A stretch of 14,523 bases of DNA from the NCBI GenBank assembly GCA_003509545.1, contig DOLC01000021.1:1-14523 (forward strand), read 5' to 3'. Under the pieces are notes generated by a model that saw only the letters and a program-made list of their open reading frames with translations, was not told where the DNA came from and made no database searches. The DNA is from Peptococcaceae bacterium (lineage in GTDB: Bacteria; Bacillota; DSM-521; Neomoorellales; Neomoorellaceae). Positions 1-5,727 of this stretch are shown here, in pieces. The translations under genes and the position numbers were made by a program. The first letter of the stretch is position 1; each line of letters begins with the position of its first letter.

Positions 1-575
1 AGGAGGGGAGGATCGTAGGCCGTACTCGGACCGGAACGGATGTTCACATAACTTCCCCGCACCCGTACTTGCTGTACACTCGTGGGTTCCGGCATCCAGA
101 TCCGCACACTAGAAGAAGAAGCCTCCCAGTCTACCTGGGCGCCGAAATTCTCCGCAATGACCCGCACCGGTACCATGGTTGTACCCTGATGGAGGACCGG
201 TGCAGTGTCCATTACCAGGGTGCGGCCGTTCAGCCTGGCCGTCTTGTTGCCAATCCACATTTCCAGTACCTTGCCGCCGTGCTGGATGCGGACCTTTTGC
301 TCGCCACCTATCCAGTCCACTTGAGCCTTCATGCTCTCCATGATTATACGGATGGGCACCATAGTCCGGCCGGTGGGGTCTACGTAAGGCGCCACCGCCG
401 GATTAAGCAAAGTTCCGTTAAAGTATAATTTCACCGTGCGGGAGGCTGCGGAAGCCGGTCCCCCGGCGAAAATGCACGCCACCACCAAAAAGACCAGATA
501 CCACCGGAATACGGCATTCCAACATGATCCGACCGGCCGGCGGCAGCCCTCCCTGCTCCGCCCCCGTACCACCAC
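1..575 (-). CDS. Exported stalk-domain (copper amine oxidase N-terminal-like) and SH3b protein, C-terminus outside window
   Basis: The reading frame is open from a GTG at 575 to the window edge, giving about 191 residues. It starts with a basic segment and then a hydrophobic stretch (YLVFLVVACIFAG, about residues 25-38) ending in a PASA-A type cleavage site, so it is probably secreted. The mature part begins VKLYFNGTLL and contains two copies of the stalk-domain pattern: GRTMVPIRIIMESM...VDW and TTMVPVRVIAENFGAQVDW. This is the family often called copper amine oxidase N-terminal domain (a name only; no oxidase activity is implied). The last visible part, YVNIRSGPSTAYDPP, is the start of a bacterial SH3 domain that binds cell wall. 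In related Firmicutes such a pair often precedes an amidase or other wall hydrolase, but that part is not visible here. Two adjacent GTG codons (575, 572) follow AAAGGGGAGAGGGGA, so the exact start is uncertain. A separate ATG at 527 is out of frame. Confidence 0.82.
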   Translation of the reverse strand, partial: MVVRGRSREGCRRPVGSCWNAVFRWYLVFLVVACIFAGGPASAASRTVKLYFNGTLLNPAVAPYVDPTGRTMVPIRIIMESMKAQVDWIGGEQKVRIQHGGKVLEMWIGNKTARLNGRTLVMDTAPVLHQGTTMVPVRVIAENFGAQVDWEASSSSVRIWMPEPTSVQQVRVRGSYVNIRSGPSTAYDPPL

Positions 576-662
576 TCCCCTCTCCCCTTTCTGGCAAAAC
601 TGGCAACAGGGAACTAATTTGCTATTTATGTCGACTTTCCTTCCCCCGAGCAAATTTATGTC

Positions 663-692
663 AAAATAAAAAAGAGTGCCTGGGCACTCTTT
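663..692 (-). terminator. Intrinsic terminator after the GerMN gene
   Basis: A perfect inverted repeat (arms 671-680 and 683-692) is followed on the minus strand by a T-rich tract (TTTTTTATTTT, 673-663). It lies about 45 bases past the stop of the GerMN gene and before the stalk-protein gene, so it separates the two transcripts. Confidence 0.88.
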
Positions 693-736
693 CCAGCTAT
701 TCCCTTGTTCCGGCGGCGAAACCCCCGCCCTTTAGA

Positions 737-1336
737 TCAATCTGTCTTTATTATAGCTTCATTGCGAGTCATAGCCGAAGACACGTCCAGGTGACCGGCG
801 ATGGTCTCCACATACTGTCCCTCCACCAGGATCTGAACTTGTTTCACCGTGGGAAACTGAGTCAGGGTATTAACGATGGAATAAACCGTCAGGCTCTCCC
901 CCAGGGAACCCCCGCTGTGGTTTTCCACCAGCTCCTTGCTGAAATCCACCCTGGCCAGCCCATCGGGCCTGATGTTGATATCTTTAAGGGCGGTCCCTTC
1001 GGGAATGGTTGGCAGTAGTTGGGAGCCCAGGGCCGGTCCCTTGATCAACTCCTCTATCGTGGCGCGAGCGATGCCTTCTACTTTGGGGATGAGGCGCTCC
1101 TCGGCCACCAGCTTCTGCCCGGTGGGATCGCTAAAATAAAGTACTACCTTGACGGTTTCCCGGTTTTCCGTCACCTGAGGGCTTTCGGGCTGCCCGAGCT
1201 GTTCCTGGGGGGTCTGAATTTGAACATGGGAACCCGGCTGGTTGCCCGGCCCTCCGGAGGAGCCGCACCCCCAGGATAAAGCCACCAAAAGGGCCAAAAG
1301 GAGGCCGGCCGCCAAAGCTTGAACCTTTCCCCGCAA
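737..1336 (-). CDS. GerMN-domain lipoprotein
   Basis: A 199-residue protein with a lipoprotein signal: basic start, hydrophobic residues 7-20, and lipobox LSWGC with the lipid-bearing Cys at about residue 24. A Gly/Ser/Pro/Gln-rich linker follows. The domain from about residue 60 to 180 matches the GerMN (spore germination/sporulation) family: VVLYFSDPTGQKLVAEER, then IPKVEGIARATIEELIKGP, LLPTIPEGTALKDINI and the end pattern VYSIVNTLTQFPTVKQVQILVEG. GerMN domains occur in Bacillus GerM and in many single-domain lipoproteins of spore formers, where they are thought to act at the membrane or cortex; their chemistry is unknown. The start is TTG, preceded at good spacing by AAGGAGGG. That ribosome site is one arm of a perfect inverted repeat (see 1335-1391). 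A strong terminator follows the gene. Confidence 0.9.
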   Translation of the reverse strand: MRGKVQALAAGLLLALLVALSWGCGSSGGPGNQPGSHVQIQTPQEQLGQPESPQVTENRETVKVVLYFSDPTGQKLVAEERLIPKVEGIARATIEELIKGPALGSQLLPTIPEGTALKDINIRPDGLARVDFSKELVENHSGGSLGESLTVYSIVNTLTQFPTVKQVQILVEGQYVETIAGHLDVSSAMTRNEAIIKTD

Positions 1337-1391
1337 AAAAATCCCTCCTTCGTGCTTCTGCTATTTCATTCATATCCGCAAAAGGAGGGAT
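1335..1391 (-). promoter_or_regulatory. Inverted repeat with T-run that includes the GerMN ribosome site
   Basis: On the minus strand ATCCCTCCTT (1391-1382) is perfectly complementary to AAGGAGGGAT (1350-1341), and the second arm runs straight into seven Ts ending in the TTG start codon. The loop is 31 bases. The structure begins about 15 bases after the hisC stop. It therefore looks like the terminator of the paaK-ACT-hisC operon, while its second arm is also the ribosome binding site of the GerMN lipoprotein. When folded it would hide that site. The long loop makes it less stable than a classical terminator. Confidence 0.65.
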
Positions 1392-1405
1392 ATATTACTA
1401 ACTTT

Positions 1406-2545
1406 TTAGGGCACCTCGGACAAAACCTCCCGCAGGACGTCAATGAACCGCTGGTTTTGGCGGCGGGTGCCGATGGTAATACGCAGGAAGGTCGTAAACC
1501 CAAAAATATCTCCGGTACGGACGATAACTCCTTTGGCGAGCATTTTCTTAAAGACCTCACGGCTGTCGCGCCCGATATCCACGAAAATAAAATTAGATTC
1601 CGTAGGTACGTATTTGAGGCCTAAGGCCCGGAATTGCTCGTAGAGGAATTCCTTACCTTCGTTGTTGACTTCCTTGCTCTTGCCCACATGAGCTTCATCG
1701 TCTAGGGCGGCCCTGGCCGCTATCTGGGCCAGAGAATTAACGTTAAAGGGCTCCCTAACCCGGTTCAGGGAATTAATAATTTCCGGGTGCGCGATGCCGT
1801 ATCCCACACGCAGGCCTGCCAGGCCGTAAATCTTAGAAAAGGTCCGCAACACGATGACGTTAGGCCGCCCTCCCCGGACGTAGGCCAGGCTGTCCGGATA
1901 CTCGGGCGACGTTACATATTCGTAGTAGGCCTCGTCCAAGACCACCAGTATACGGGGAGGCACACGGTCCAAGAAGGAATCCAGTTCATCCCGGGAGACA
2001 ATGGTTCCGGTGGGATTGTTGGGGTTGCAAACGAAAATCAGACGGGTTCGCGGGCTAACGGCCCCTGCCATGGCTTCCAGGTCAAGGCGGAAATCCCGGC
2101 AGGGTACCTTCATGACCCTCCCCCCCATAACCTGGGCCGCAAATTCATATTCAGAAAAAGTAGGATCGGCCACCACCACTTCGTCGCCTGGATCTACAAA
2201 GGCTTCCCCCAGCAGTTTAAGGATTTCATCGGTACCGTTGCCTACAATGAGCTGGTCTTCCCCCACGTCCAGTTTGGCCGCCAGGGCTTGCTTCAGATAA
2301 TAACAATTGCCGTCGGGGTAAAGGTATATCTTTTCGGCAGCCTCCCTGATGGCCATGACCGCATCGGGAGAAGGCCCTAGGGGGTTCTCGTTGGAGGCCA
2401 GCTTGATTACGTCCTTAATGCCTAGCTCCCGCTGGACTTCCTCAATAGGCTTGCCCGGAACATAGGGTTTGATATCTAGAATGGCTTCCCGGCAGGCGGG
2501 GGACGGCTTGACCATAAGGTCCATCACTCCCATTCTCATTTGCAT
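1406..2545 (-). CDS. hisC: Histidinol-phosphate / aromatic aminotransferase (HisC family)
   Basis: A 379-residue PLP-dependent class I/II aminotransferase of the HisC subfamily. Visible landmarks are KLASNENPLGPSP near residue 50, the NPNNPTG loop (about 174-180), the cofactor-binding LDEAYYEY (Asp at about 204), the Schiff-base lysine in TFSKIYGLAGLRVGY (about 238) and the distal Arg in LRITIGT near the C-terminus. HisC converts imidazole-acetol phosphate to histidinol phosphate in histidine synthesis, but in several Firmicutes the same protein also transaminates Phe, Tyr and Trp. No other his gene is near. The partners are an ACT protein and an aryl-CoA ligase, so an aromatic amino-acid role is likely (inference). 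The first ATG directly abuts the stop of the ACT gene (TAAATG) and lacks a ribosome site of its own. An internal ATG at 2515 (MVKPSP) has GGGAG 11 bases upstream and could be the real start. Confidence 0.92.
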   Translation of the reverse strand: MQMRMGVMDLMVKPSPACREAILDIKPYVPGKPIEEVQRELGIKDVIKLASNENPLGPSPDAVMAIREAAEKIYLYPDGNCYYLKQALAAKLDVGEDQLIVGNGTDEILKLLGEAFVDPGDEVVVADPTFSEYEFAAQVMGGRVMKVPCRDFRLDLEAMAGAVSPRTRLIFVCNPNNPTGTIVSRDELDSFLDRVPPRILVVLDEAYYEYVTSPEYPDSLAYVRGGRPNVIVLRTFSKIYGLAGLRVGYGIAHPEIINSLNRVREPFNVNSLAQIAARAALDDEAHVGKSKEVNNEGKEFLYEQFRALGLKYVPTESNFIFVDIGRDSREVFKKMLAKGVIVRTGDIFGFTTFLRITIGTRRQNQRFIDVLREVLSEVP

Positions 2546-2977
2546 TTATAATGCGTAGACTTTTTCGGCCTTTACCAATTGGACGCCCTTGGCCGATAAG
2601 ATCTCAATGGCCTTATCCAGATCCTCTACGCGCAAAATCACCAAGGCGCCATTTTCGCCCTTGCCCAGGAAGGCGTACAAGTACTCGATATTGATACCCG
2701 CTTCCTCCAGGTGGGTCAGGACGCTGCTAAGCCCTCCGGGCCGGTCCGGCATTTCTACCCCCAGAACCTCGGTCAAGCTTACCGTGAAGCCCCCTTCCTT
2801 CAAGGCCCGGTAAGCAGCCTCGGGATCGTTTACGATGAGGCGGAGGATGCCGAAATCCGACGTATCTGCGATAGACAGGGCCCGAATGTTAATGCCCTTG
2901 GAAGCCAGCAGCCTGGTGACGGCGGCCAGGCGGCCCGATTTATTCTCCAGGAATACAGAAAGCTGCTTTATTTTCAT
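2546..2977 (-). CDS. Tandem ACT-domain amino-acid-binding protein
   Basis: A 143-residue protein made of two ACT domains and nothing else. The first (about 1-66) begins KQLSVFLENKSGRLAAVTRLLASKGINIRAL. The second (about 70-143) begins with VEMPDRPGGLSSVLTHLEEAGINIEYLYAF. The D/N-x-x-G-R/G-L turn before each first helix is the usual effector-binding corner. ACT domains bind amino acids and regulate enzymes or transcription. Stand-alone double-ACT proteins are common next to phenylacetate-CoA ligase and 2-oxoacid ferredoxin oxidoreductase genes in anaerobes. No catalytic or DNA-binding domain is present, so it is probably a regulatory partner of the neighbouring enzymes (inference). The ATG follows AAGGGGGG at good spacing and lies 12 bases after the paaK stop. 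The gene runs directly into hisC, so all three are co-transcribed. Confidence 0.9.
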   Translation of the reverse strand: MKIKQLSVFLENKSGRLAAVTRLLASKGINIRALSIADTSDFGILRLIVNDPEAAYRALKEGGFTVSLTEVLGVEMPDRPGGLSSVLTHLEEAGINIEYLYAFLGKGENGALVILRVEDLDKAIEILSAKGVQLVKAEKVYAL

Positions 2978-2989
2978 CTGCGGCCCCCC

Positions 2990-4288
2990 TTAGAATTTTC
3001 GCTTATCGATAACCCTCTTAGCTTTCCCCTCGCTGCGGACGATGGTTTTGGGTTCCACCAGGGTAACCTTAACGCTAAGGCCCAGGGTGCTCTCCAGCTC
3101 CTGGTGGAGGCGGTGTTCCAGGTCCTCCAGCCGCCGAACGGCGTCGGAAAACAGGCTTTCGGAAACTTCCACCTGGACTTCCAGGGTATCCAGGCTCCCT
3201 TCCCGGTCCACGATGAGCTGGTAGTGGGGTTCTGTTCCCCCTATCTCCAGCAATACGCTTTCCACCTGGGAGGGGAAAACATTCACCCCCCGGATGATCA
3301 GCATATCGTCGGTGCGACCTGTAATACGGGCGATGCGCACCCCCGTTCGCCCGCAGGGGCAGTCCCCCGGTAACAGGGCCGTTACATCTCTGGTCCGGTA
3401 GCGGATGACGGGTAAGGCCTCCTTGGTGAGGGAGGTAAGGACCAGCTCTCCCATCTCGCCGGGGGGCAGGGGCTTCTCGGTGACCGGGTCGATGACCTCG
3501 GCCAAGAAATGATCACCGAAAATGTGCAGCCCGTTTTTCTCCTGGCATTCAATGGCCACCCCGGGGCCGATTACTTCGCTAAGGCCGTAGATGTCCACGG
3601 CACTGATCCCCAACCGCCTCTCGATCTCCCGCCGCATATTTTCCGACCAGGGCTCGGCCCCGAAAATACCGGCCCTCAGCTTGAGTTCTGCAGGGTCTAT
3701 CCCCATTTCTTCCATGACCTCGGCGATATGAAGAGCATAAGAAGGGGTGCAGGTTAAAATGGTGCTGCCAAAATCCCGCATAATCATAACCTGGCGTTTG
3801 GTGTTGCCGCCCGATATGGGAATAACCGAGGCGCCCAGGCGCTCGGCACCGTAATGTACACCCAGACCGCCGGTGAACAGCCCGTACCCGTAAGCATTAT
3901 GGATGATGTCGTTGCGGGTGGCGCCACCGCAAACCAGGGCCCGGGCCATAAGCTCGGCCCAGACGTCGATATCCCGCCGGGTATAGCCCACAACGGTGGG
4001 TTTTCCCGTAGTCCCGGATGAGGAATGGATGCGGACGATTTCGCTCATGGGAACGGCAAACATGCCAAAGGGATAGTTTTCCCGCAAATCATCCTTGGTT
4101 GTAAAGGGGAGCTTGCGCAAATCATCGAGAGACCTAATATCTCCGGGCTCCAAGCCCTCGGCTTGAAAAGCCCGCCGGTAATGAGGGACGTTAAAAAAGG
4201 CCCTCTCCACCGTTGCCTTAAGCCTCTCCAGCTGCAACTGGTGCAATTCTTCGGGGGGTAAACACTCGTATTTCTGATTCCAGTACAC
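2990..4288 (-). CDS. paaK: Phenylacetate-CoA ligase family (aryl-CoA ligase)
   Basis: A 432-residue adenylate-forming enzyme that activates an aryl acid with ATP and CoA, giving aryl-CoA, AMP and pyrophosphate. It begins YWNQKYECLPPEEL, the usual PaaK N-terminus. It has the phosphate-binding loop HSSSGTTGKPT (about 88-98), YGLSEVIGPGVAIEC, the hinge-side YRTRDVTALLPGDCPCGRTG, and RITGRTDDMLIIRGVNVFPS before the C-terminal lid. The lid ends in GKAKRVIDKRKF with the likely catalytic Lys region. I chose the GTG at 4288 because GGAGG precedes it at 7 bases and because it gives the family's usual length. The open frame extends to 4396, but that extension has no family similarity or ribosome site. 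The true substrate could be phenylacetate, 4-hydroxyphenylacetate or indoleacetate. First gene of the paaK-ACT-hisC operon. Confidence 0.93.
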   Translation of the reverse strand: MYWNQKYECLPPEELHQLQLERLKATVERAFFNVPHYRRAFQAEGLEPGDIRSLDDLRKLPFTTKDDLRENYPFGMFAVPMSEIVRIHSSSGTTGKPTVVGYTRRDIDVWAELMARALVCGGATRNDIIHNAYGYGLFTGGLGVHYGAERLGASVIPISGGNTKRQVMIMRDFGSTILTCTPSYALHIAEVMEEMGIDPAELKLRAGIFGAEPWSENMRREIERRLGISAVDIYGLSEVIGPGVAIECQEKNGLHIFGDHFLAEVIDPVTEKPLPPGEMGELVLTSLTKEALPVIRYRTRDVTALLPGDCPCGRTGVRIARITGRTDDMLIIRGVNVFPSQVESVLLEIGGTEPHYQLIVDREGSLDTLEVQVEVSESLFSDAVRRLEDLEHRLHQELESTLGLSVKVTLVEPKTIVRSEGKAKRVIDKRKF

Positions 4289-4522
4289 TTCCGGCCCTCC
4301 ACCACTGCCAAATTTAGACCTCGGCGAAATACTGCCGGTTTTATTAGTTCCACACCCAAGGGCAGTTTCCTGCCGGCGTCGCAGGCGGACTCCCAAAAAT
4401 CATGCTGAAAACCTGTCTGCAGGGCTGGGAAATATATAACAGCACTTCTGCAAGAGGAAAGCACCGGAAAAAATAGAATTAATATAGTCAGGTACTCAAA
4501 CAATAAAGTGCGGGGGATGGAC
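4289..4522. other. Divergent intergenic region between paaK and the unknown plus-strand gene
   Basis: About 230 bases without a credible gene. It should hold promoters for both directions. On the minus strand TGTTATATAT (near 4429-4440) could be an extended -10 for paaK. On the plus strand TATAGT (4483-4488) could be a -10 for the small gene. Neither has a good -35, so both are weak. The paaK leader side holds a small hairpin GGCAG-GAAA-CTGCC (minus strand, 4374-4361), and a second CCGGCAG copy (4338-4332) could pair with the same CTGCC instead. Confidence 0.4.
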
Positions 4523-4900
4523 GTGGGCTACAAGTATGAGTTCACCTGGCTTATACGCCTACCGGTAGACGAGCTCCCCCAGGAGCCGGGAGAGAAAATG
4601 GGCGACGGCGAAAACCTGCTTCTGTGGAAGCGGAGCTGCGGTAATATCATCCTGGGGTTTTTCCGCCAGGGGCACAAACTGGCCCACCCCGTGGGTTTAG
4701 AAGCCTTTATCGTCAACAAGAGCGAAGAAGTACTGGGATACGGCAGGGTTGTGAAATCGGAAATTTACCAGCTACCCGACGGATCTATCACGACCGTAGT
4801 GGAATTTTGTGTGACCCGGCTCTTCGACGCGGAGGAAAAGAGGATTATAACGAGGGTTTTCCAGGAAATGTATGGTAGCAAAAAGAATTCTACGGTATAA
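4523..4900 (+). CDS. Small protein of unknown function
   Basis: I do not recognise this protein. From the GTG at 4523 it has 125 residues, and the frame extends upstream to a GTG at 4508 (130 residues) with an ATG at 4517 between. GGGGG just before 4523 fits that start best. It has no signal peptide or membrane span. It is mixed in charge and appears to be beta-rich: NLLLWKRSCGNIILGFFRQGH, then PVGLEAFIVNKSEEVLGYGRVVKSEIYQL, then ITTVVEFCVTRLFDAEEKRIITRVFQEMYG ending in a helix. The order 'ligand-like strand, GYGRVVKSE' loosely recalls PUA/ASCH-type beta barrels, but this is only an impression. Codon use resembles its neighbours, so it is probably a real gene. It lies 32 bases before the isomerase gene on the same strand. 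Confidence 0.65.
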   Translation: MGYKYEFTWLIRLPVDELPQEPGEKMGDGENLLLWKRSCGNIILGFFRQGHKLAHPVGLEAFIVNKSEEVLGYGRVVKSEIYQLPDGSITTVVEFCVTRLFDAEEKRIITRVFQEMYGSKKNSTV

Positions 4901-4901
4901 T
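4896..4901 (+). promoter_or_regulatory. Candidate -10 element for the isomerase gene
   Basis: A perfect TATAAT overlaps the stop codon of the unknown small gene and lies about 32 bases before the isomerase ATG. No good -35 is found 16-18 bases upstream, so it is only a candidate. If real, the isomerase has its own short-leader transcript. Confidence 0.4.
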
Positions 4902-4919
4902 GGAGCCGATATTATGAGG

Positions 4920-4932
4920 GGAGGTTTCCTCC
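4920..4932 (+). promoter_or_regulatory. Ribosome site inside a short hairpin at the isomerase start
   Basis: GGAGG-TTT-CCTCC lies immediately before the ATG. The Shine-Dalgarno sequence can pair with all five bases of the second arm, which ends at the base before the start codon. It would lower translation at low temperature or without upstream ribosomes. The stem is short, so its effect is uncertain. Confidence 0.5.
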
Positions 4933-5670
4933 ATGTTGGCGGGTAAAGATTTTTCCCTTAAGAGCGACGGGCTGCTGGAATTCGCTCCTGGCATTATCGC
5001 CTCCGAGCCGGACGTCCGCCGGTTGGAAGACGCCCTGCCGGTCCTCTATGCCCCCAGCGTGACTCCCAGCGACCGCCCCCTTTACTATATGTACCGGGGC
5101 GTATGCTTTGCCCAGGACAAGGAAATTTTCGACAAGAACAATATACGTTACGACATCACGGTTATTTTACCGGGAACCATTGAAGGAGAGTACATCAAGA
5201 CGGTAGGCCATTTCCACCCTCTTAAACCCCATTCGTCCGAAACATACCCCGAATACTACGAGGTCCTGGAAGGAGAAGCCCTTTACCTGCTGCAAAAGAA
5301 CAACCGCAGCGGTGACGTAGAAGAGATTATGGCCGTGGAAGCCAAGAAGGGGGACAAGGTGTACATCCCTCCCGCTTACGGTCATGTAACCATTAATCCG
5401 GGGAACACCCCCCTGGTTATGGCCAACTTGGTAGAGGGCAATTTTTCGTCCCTTTACGGCCCCTTCCGGGATAAACGCGGCGCGGCCTATTATTACATCC
5501 AAGGTCAGGGGGCCAAAGGGGAATTTGTGAAGAATCCCCATTACCAGAATTCGGTCGCCCTTAAACTCATAGCCGCCCCCAACCTGGCCCAACCCACGCC
5601 GGCCGTAAAGAACAAGTCCCTGTATGAGGCTTTCGTGGCCGATCCGCAGGCCTTCGGGTTTCTGAAATAA
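4933..5670 (+). CDS. pgiA: Glucose-6-phosphate isomerase, cupin (archaeal) type
   Basis: A 245-residue metal-dependent cupin isomerase that interconverts glucose 6-phosphate and fructose 6-phosphate, unrelated to the usual PGI fold. The core is VGHFHPLKPHSSE...YPEYYEVLEGEALYLLQ. The expected metal ligands are His93, His95, Glu107 (first E of EYYEVLEG) and His151 in YIPPAYGHVTINPG. The surrounding motifs GDKVYIPPAYGHVTINP and MANLVEGNFSSLYGP agree. It is longer than the roughly 190-residue archaeal enzymes, with an extra N-terminal segment and a C-terminal tail of about 40 residues. The start has a good GGAGG, although this sits in a hairpin. The gene ends with three in-frame stop codons in a row (TAA TAG TGA). 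It may be the cell's only PGI or a second one; the window cannot tell. Confidence 0.88.
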   Translation: MLAGKDFSLKSDGLLEFAPGIIASEPDVRRLEDALPVLYAPSVTPSDRPLYYMYRGVCFAQDKEIFDKNNIRYDITVILPGTIEGEYIKTVGHFHPLKPHSSETYPEYYEVLEGEALYLLQKNNRSGDVEEIMAVEAKKGDKVYIPPAYGHVTINPGNTPLVMANLVEGNFSSLYGPFRDKRGAAYYYIQGQGAKGEFVKNPHYQNSVALKLIAAPNLAQPTPAVKNKSLYEAFVADPQAFGFLK

Positions 5671-5688
5671 TAGTGAAGGGGCGCCGTA

Positions 5689-5723
5689 GAGCCCTTGGCT
5701 TCTAGGATAGGGGTCAAGGGCTC
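5689..5723 (+). terminator. Probable stem-loop terminator of the isomerase transcript
   Basis: GAGCCCTTGGCTTC (5689-5702) and GGGGTCAAGGGCTC (5710-5723) form a 14-bp stem with a 7-base loop. Three pairs are G-U in the plus-strand RNA only, so the structure favours plus-strand transcripts. There is no proper T-run after it, which weakens the call. It fills the gap between the convergent isomerase and queG genes. Confidence 0.5.
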
Positions 5724-5727
5724 CCAT

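Noticed and set aside
69..428. Plus-strand ORF opposite the stalk protein
   Set aside because: The opposite strand carries clear stalk and SH3b motifs; the plus-strand product is rich in His and Arg with no recognisable pattern.
624..664. Repeated ATTTATGTC (624-632 and 654-662) and a perfect TTGACA (minus strand, 664-659) before the stalk gene
   Set aside because: The TTGACA has no -10 at a proper distance and overlaps the T-run of the terminator; the 9-base repeat is short enough to be chance in AT-rich DNA.
1787..2380. Long plus-strand ORF opposite hisC
   Set aside because: It is an antisense shadow of a fully conserved aminotransferase frame.
4289..4396. N-terminal extension of paaK (36 residues)
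   Set aside because: The frame is open, but the extension has no family similarity or ribosome site, while the GTG at 4288 has a well-placed GGAGG and gives the normal PaaK start.
4045..4503. A 152-residue minus-strand ORF with a hydrophobic, lipoprotein-like start
   Set aside because: It overlaps paaK in another frame, and the part over paaK reads as a typical frame shadow with no family features. The signal-like start lies in the divergent promoter region.
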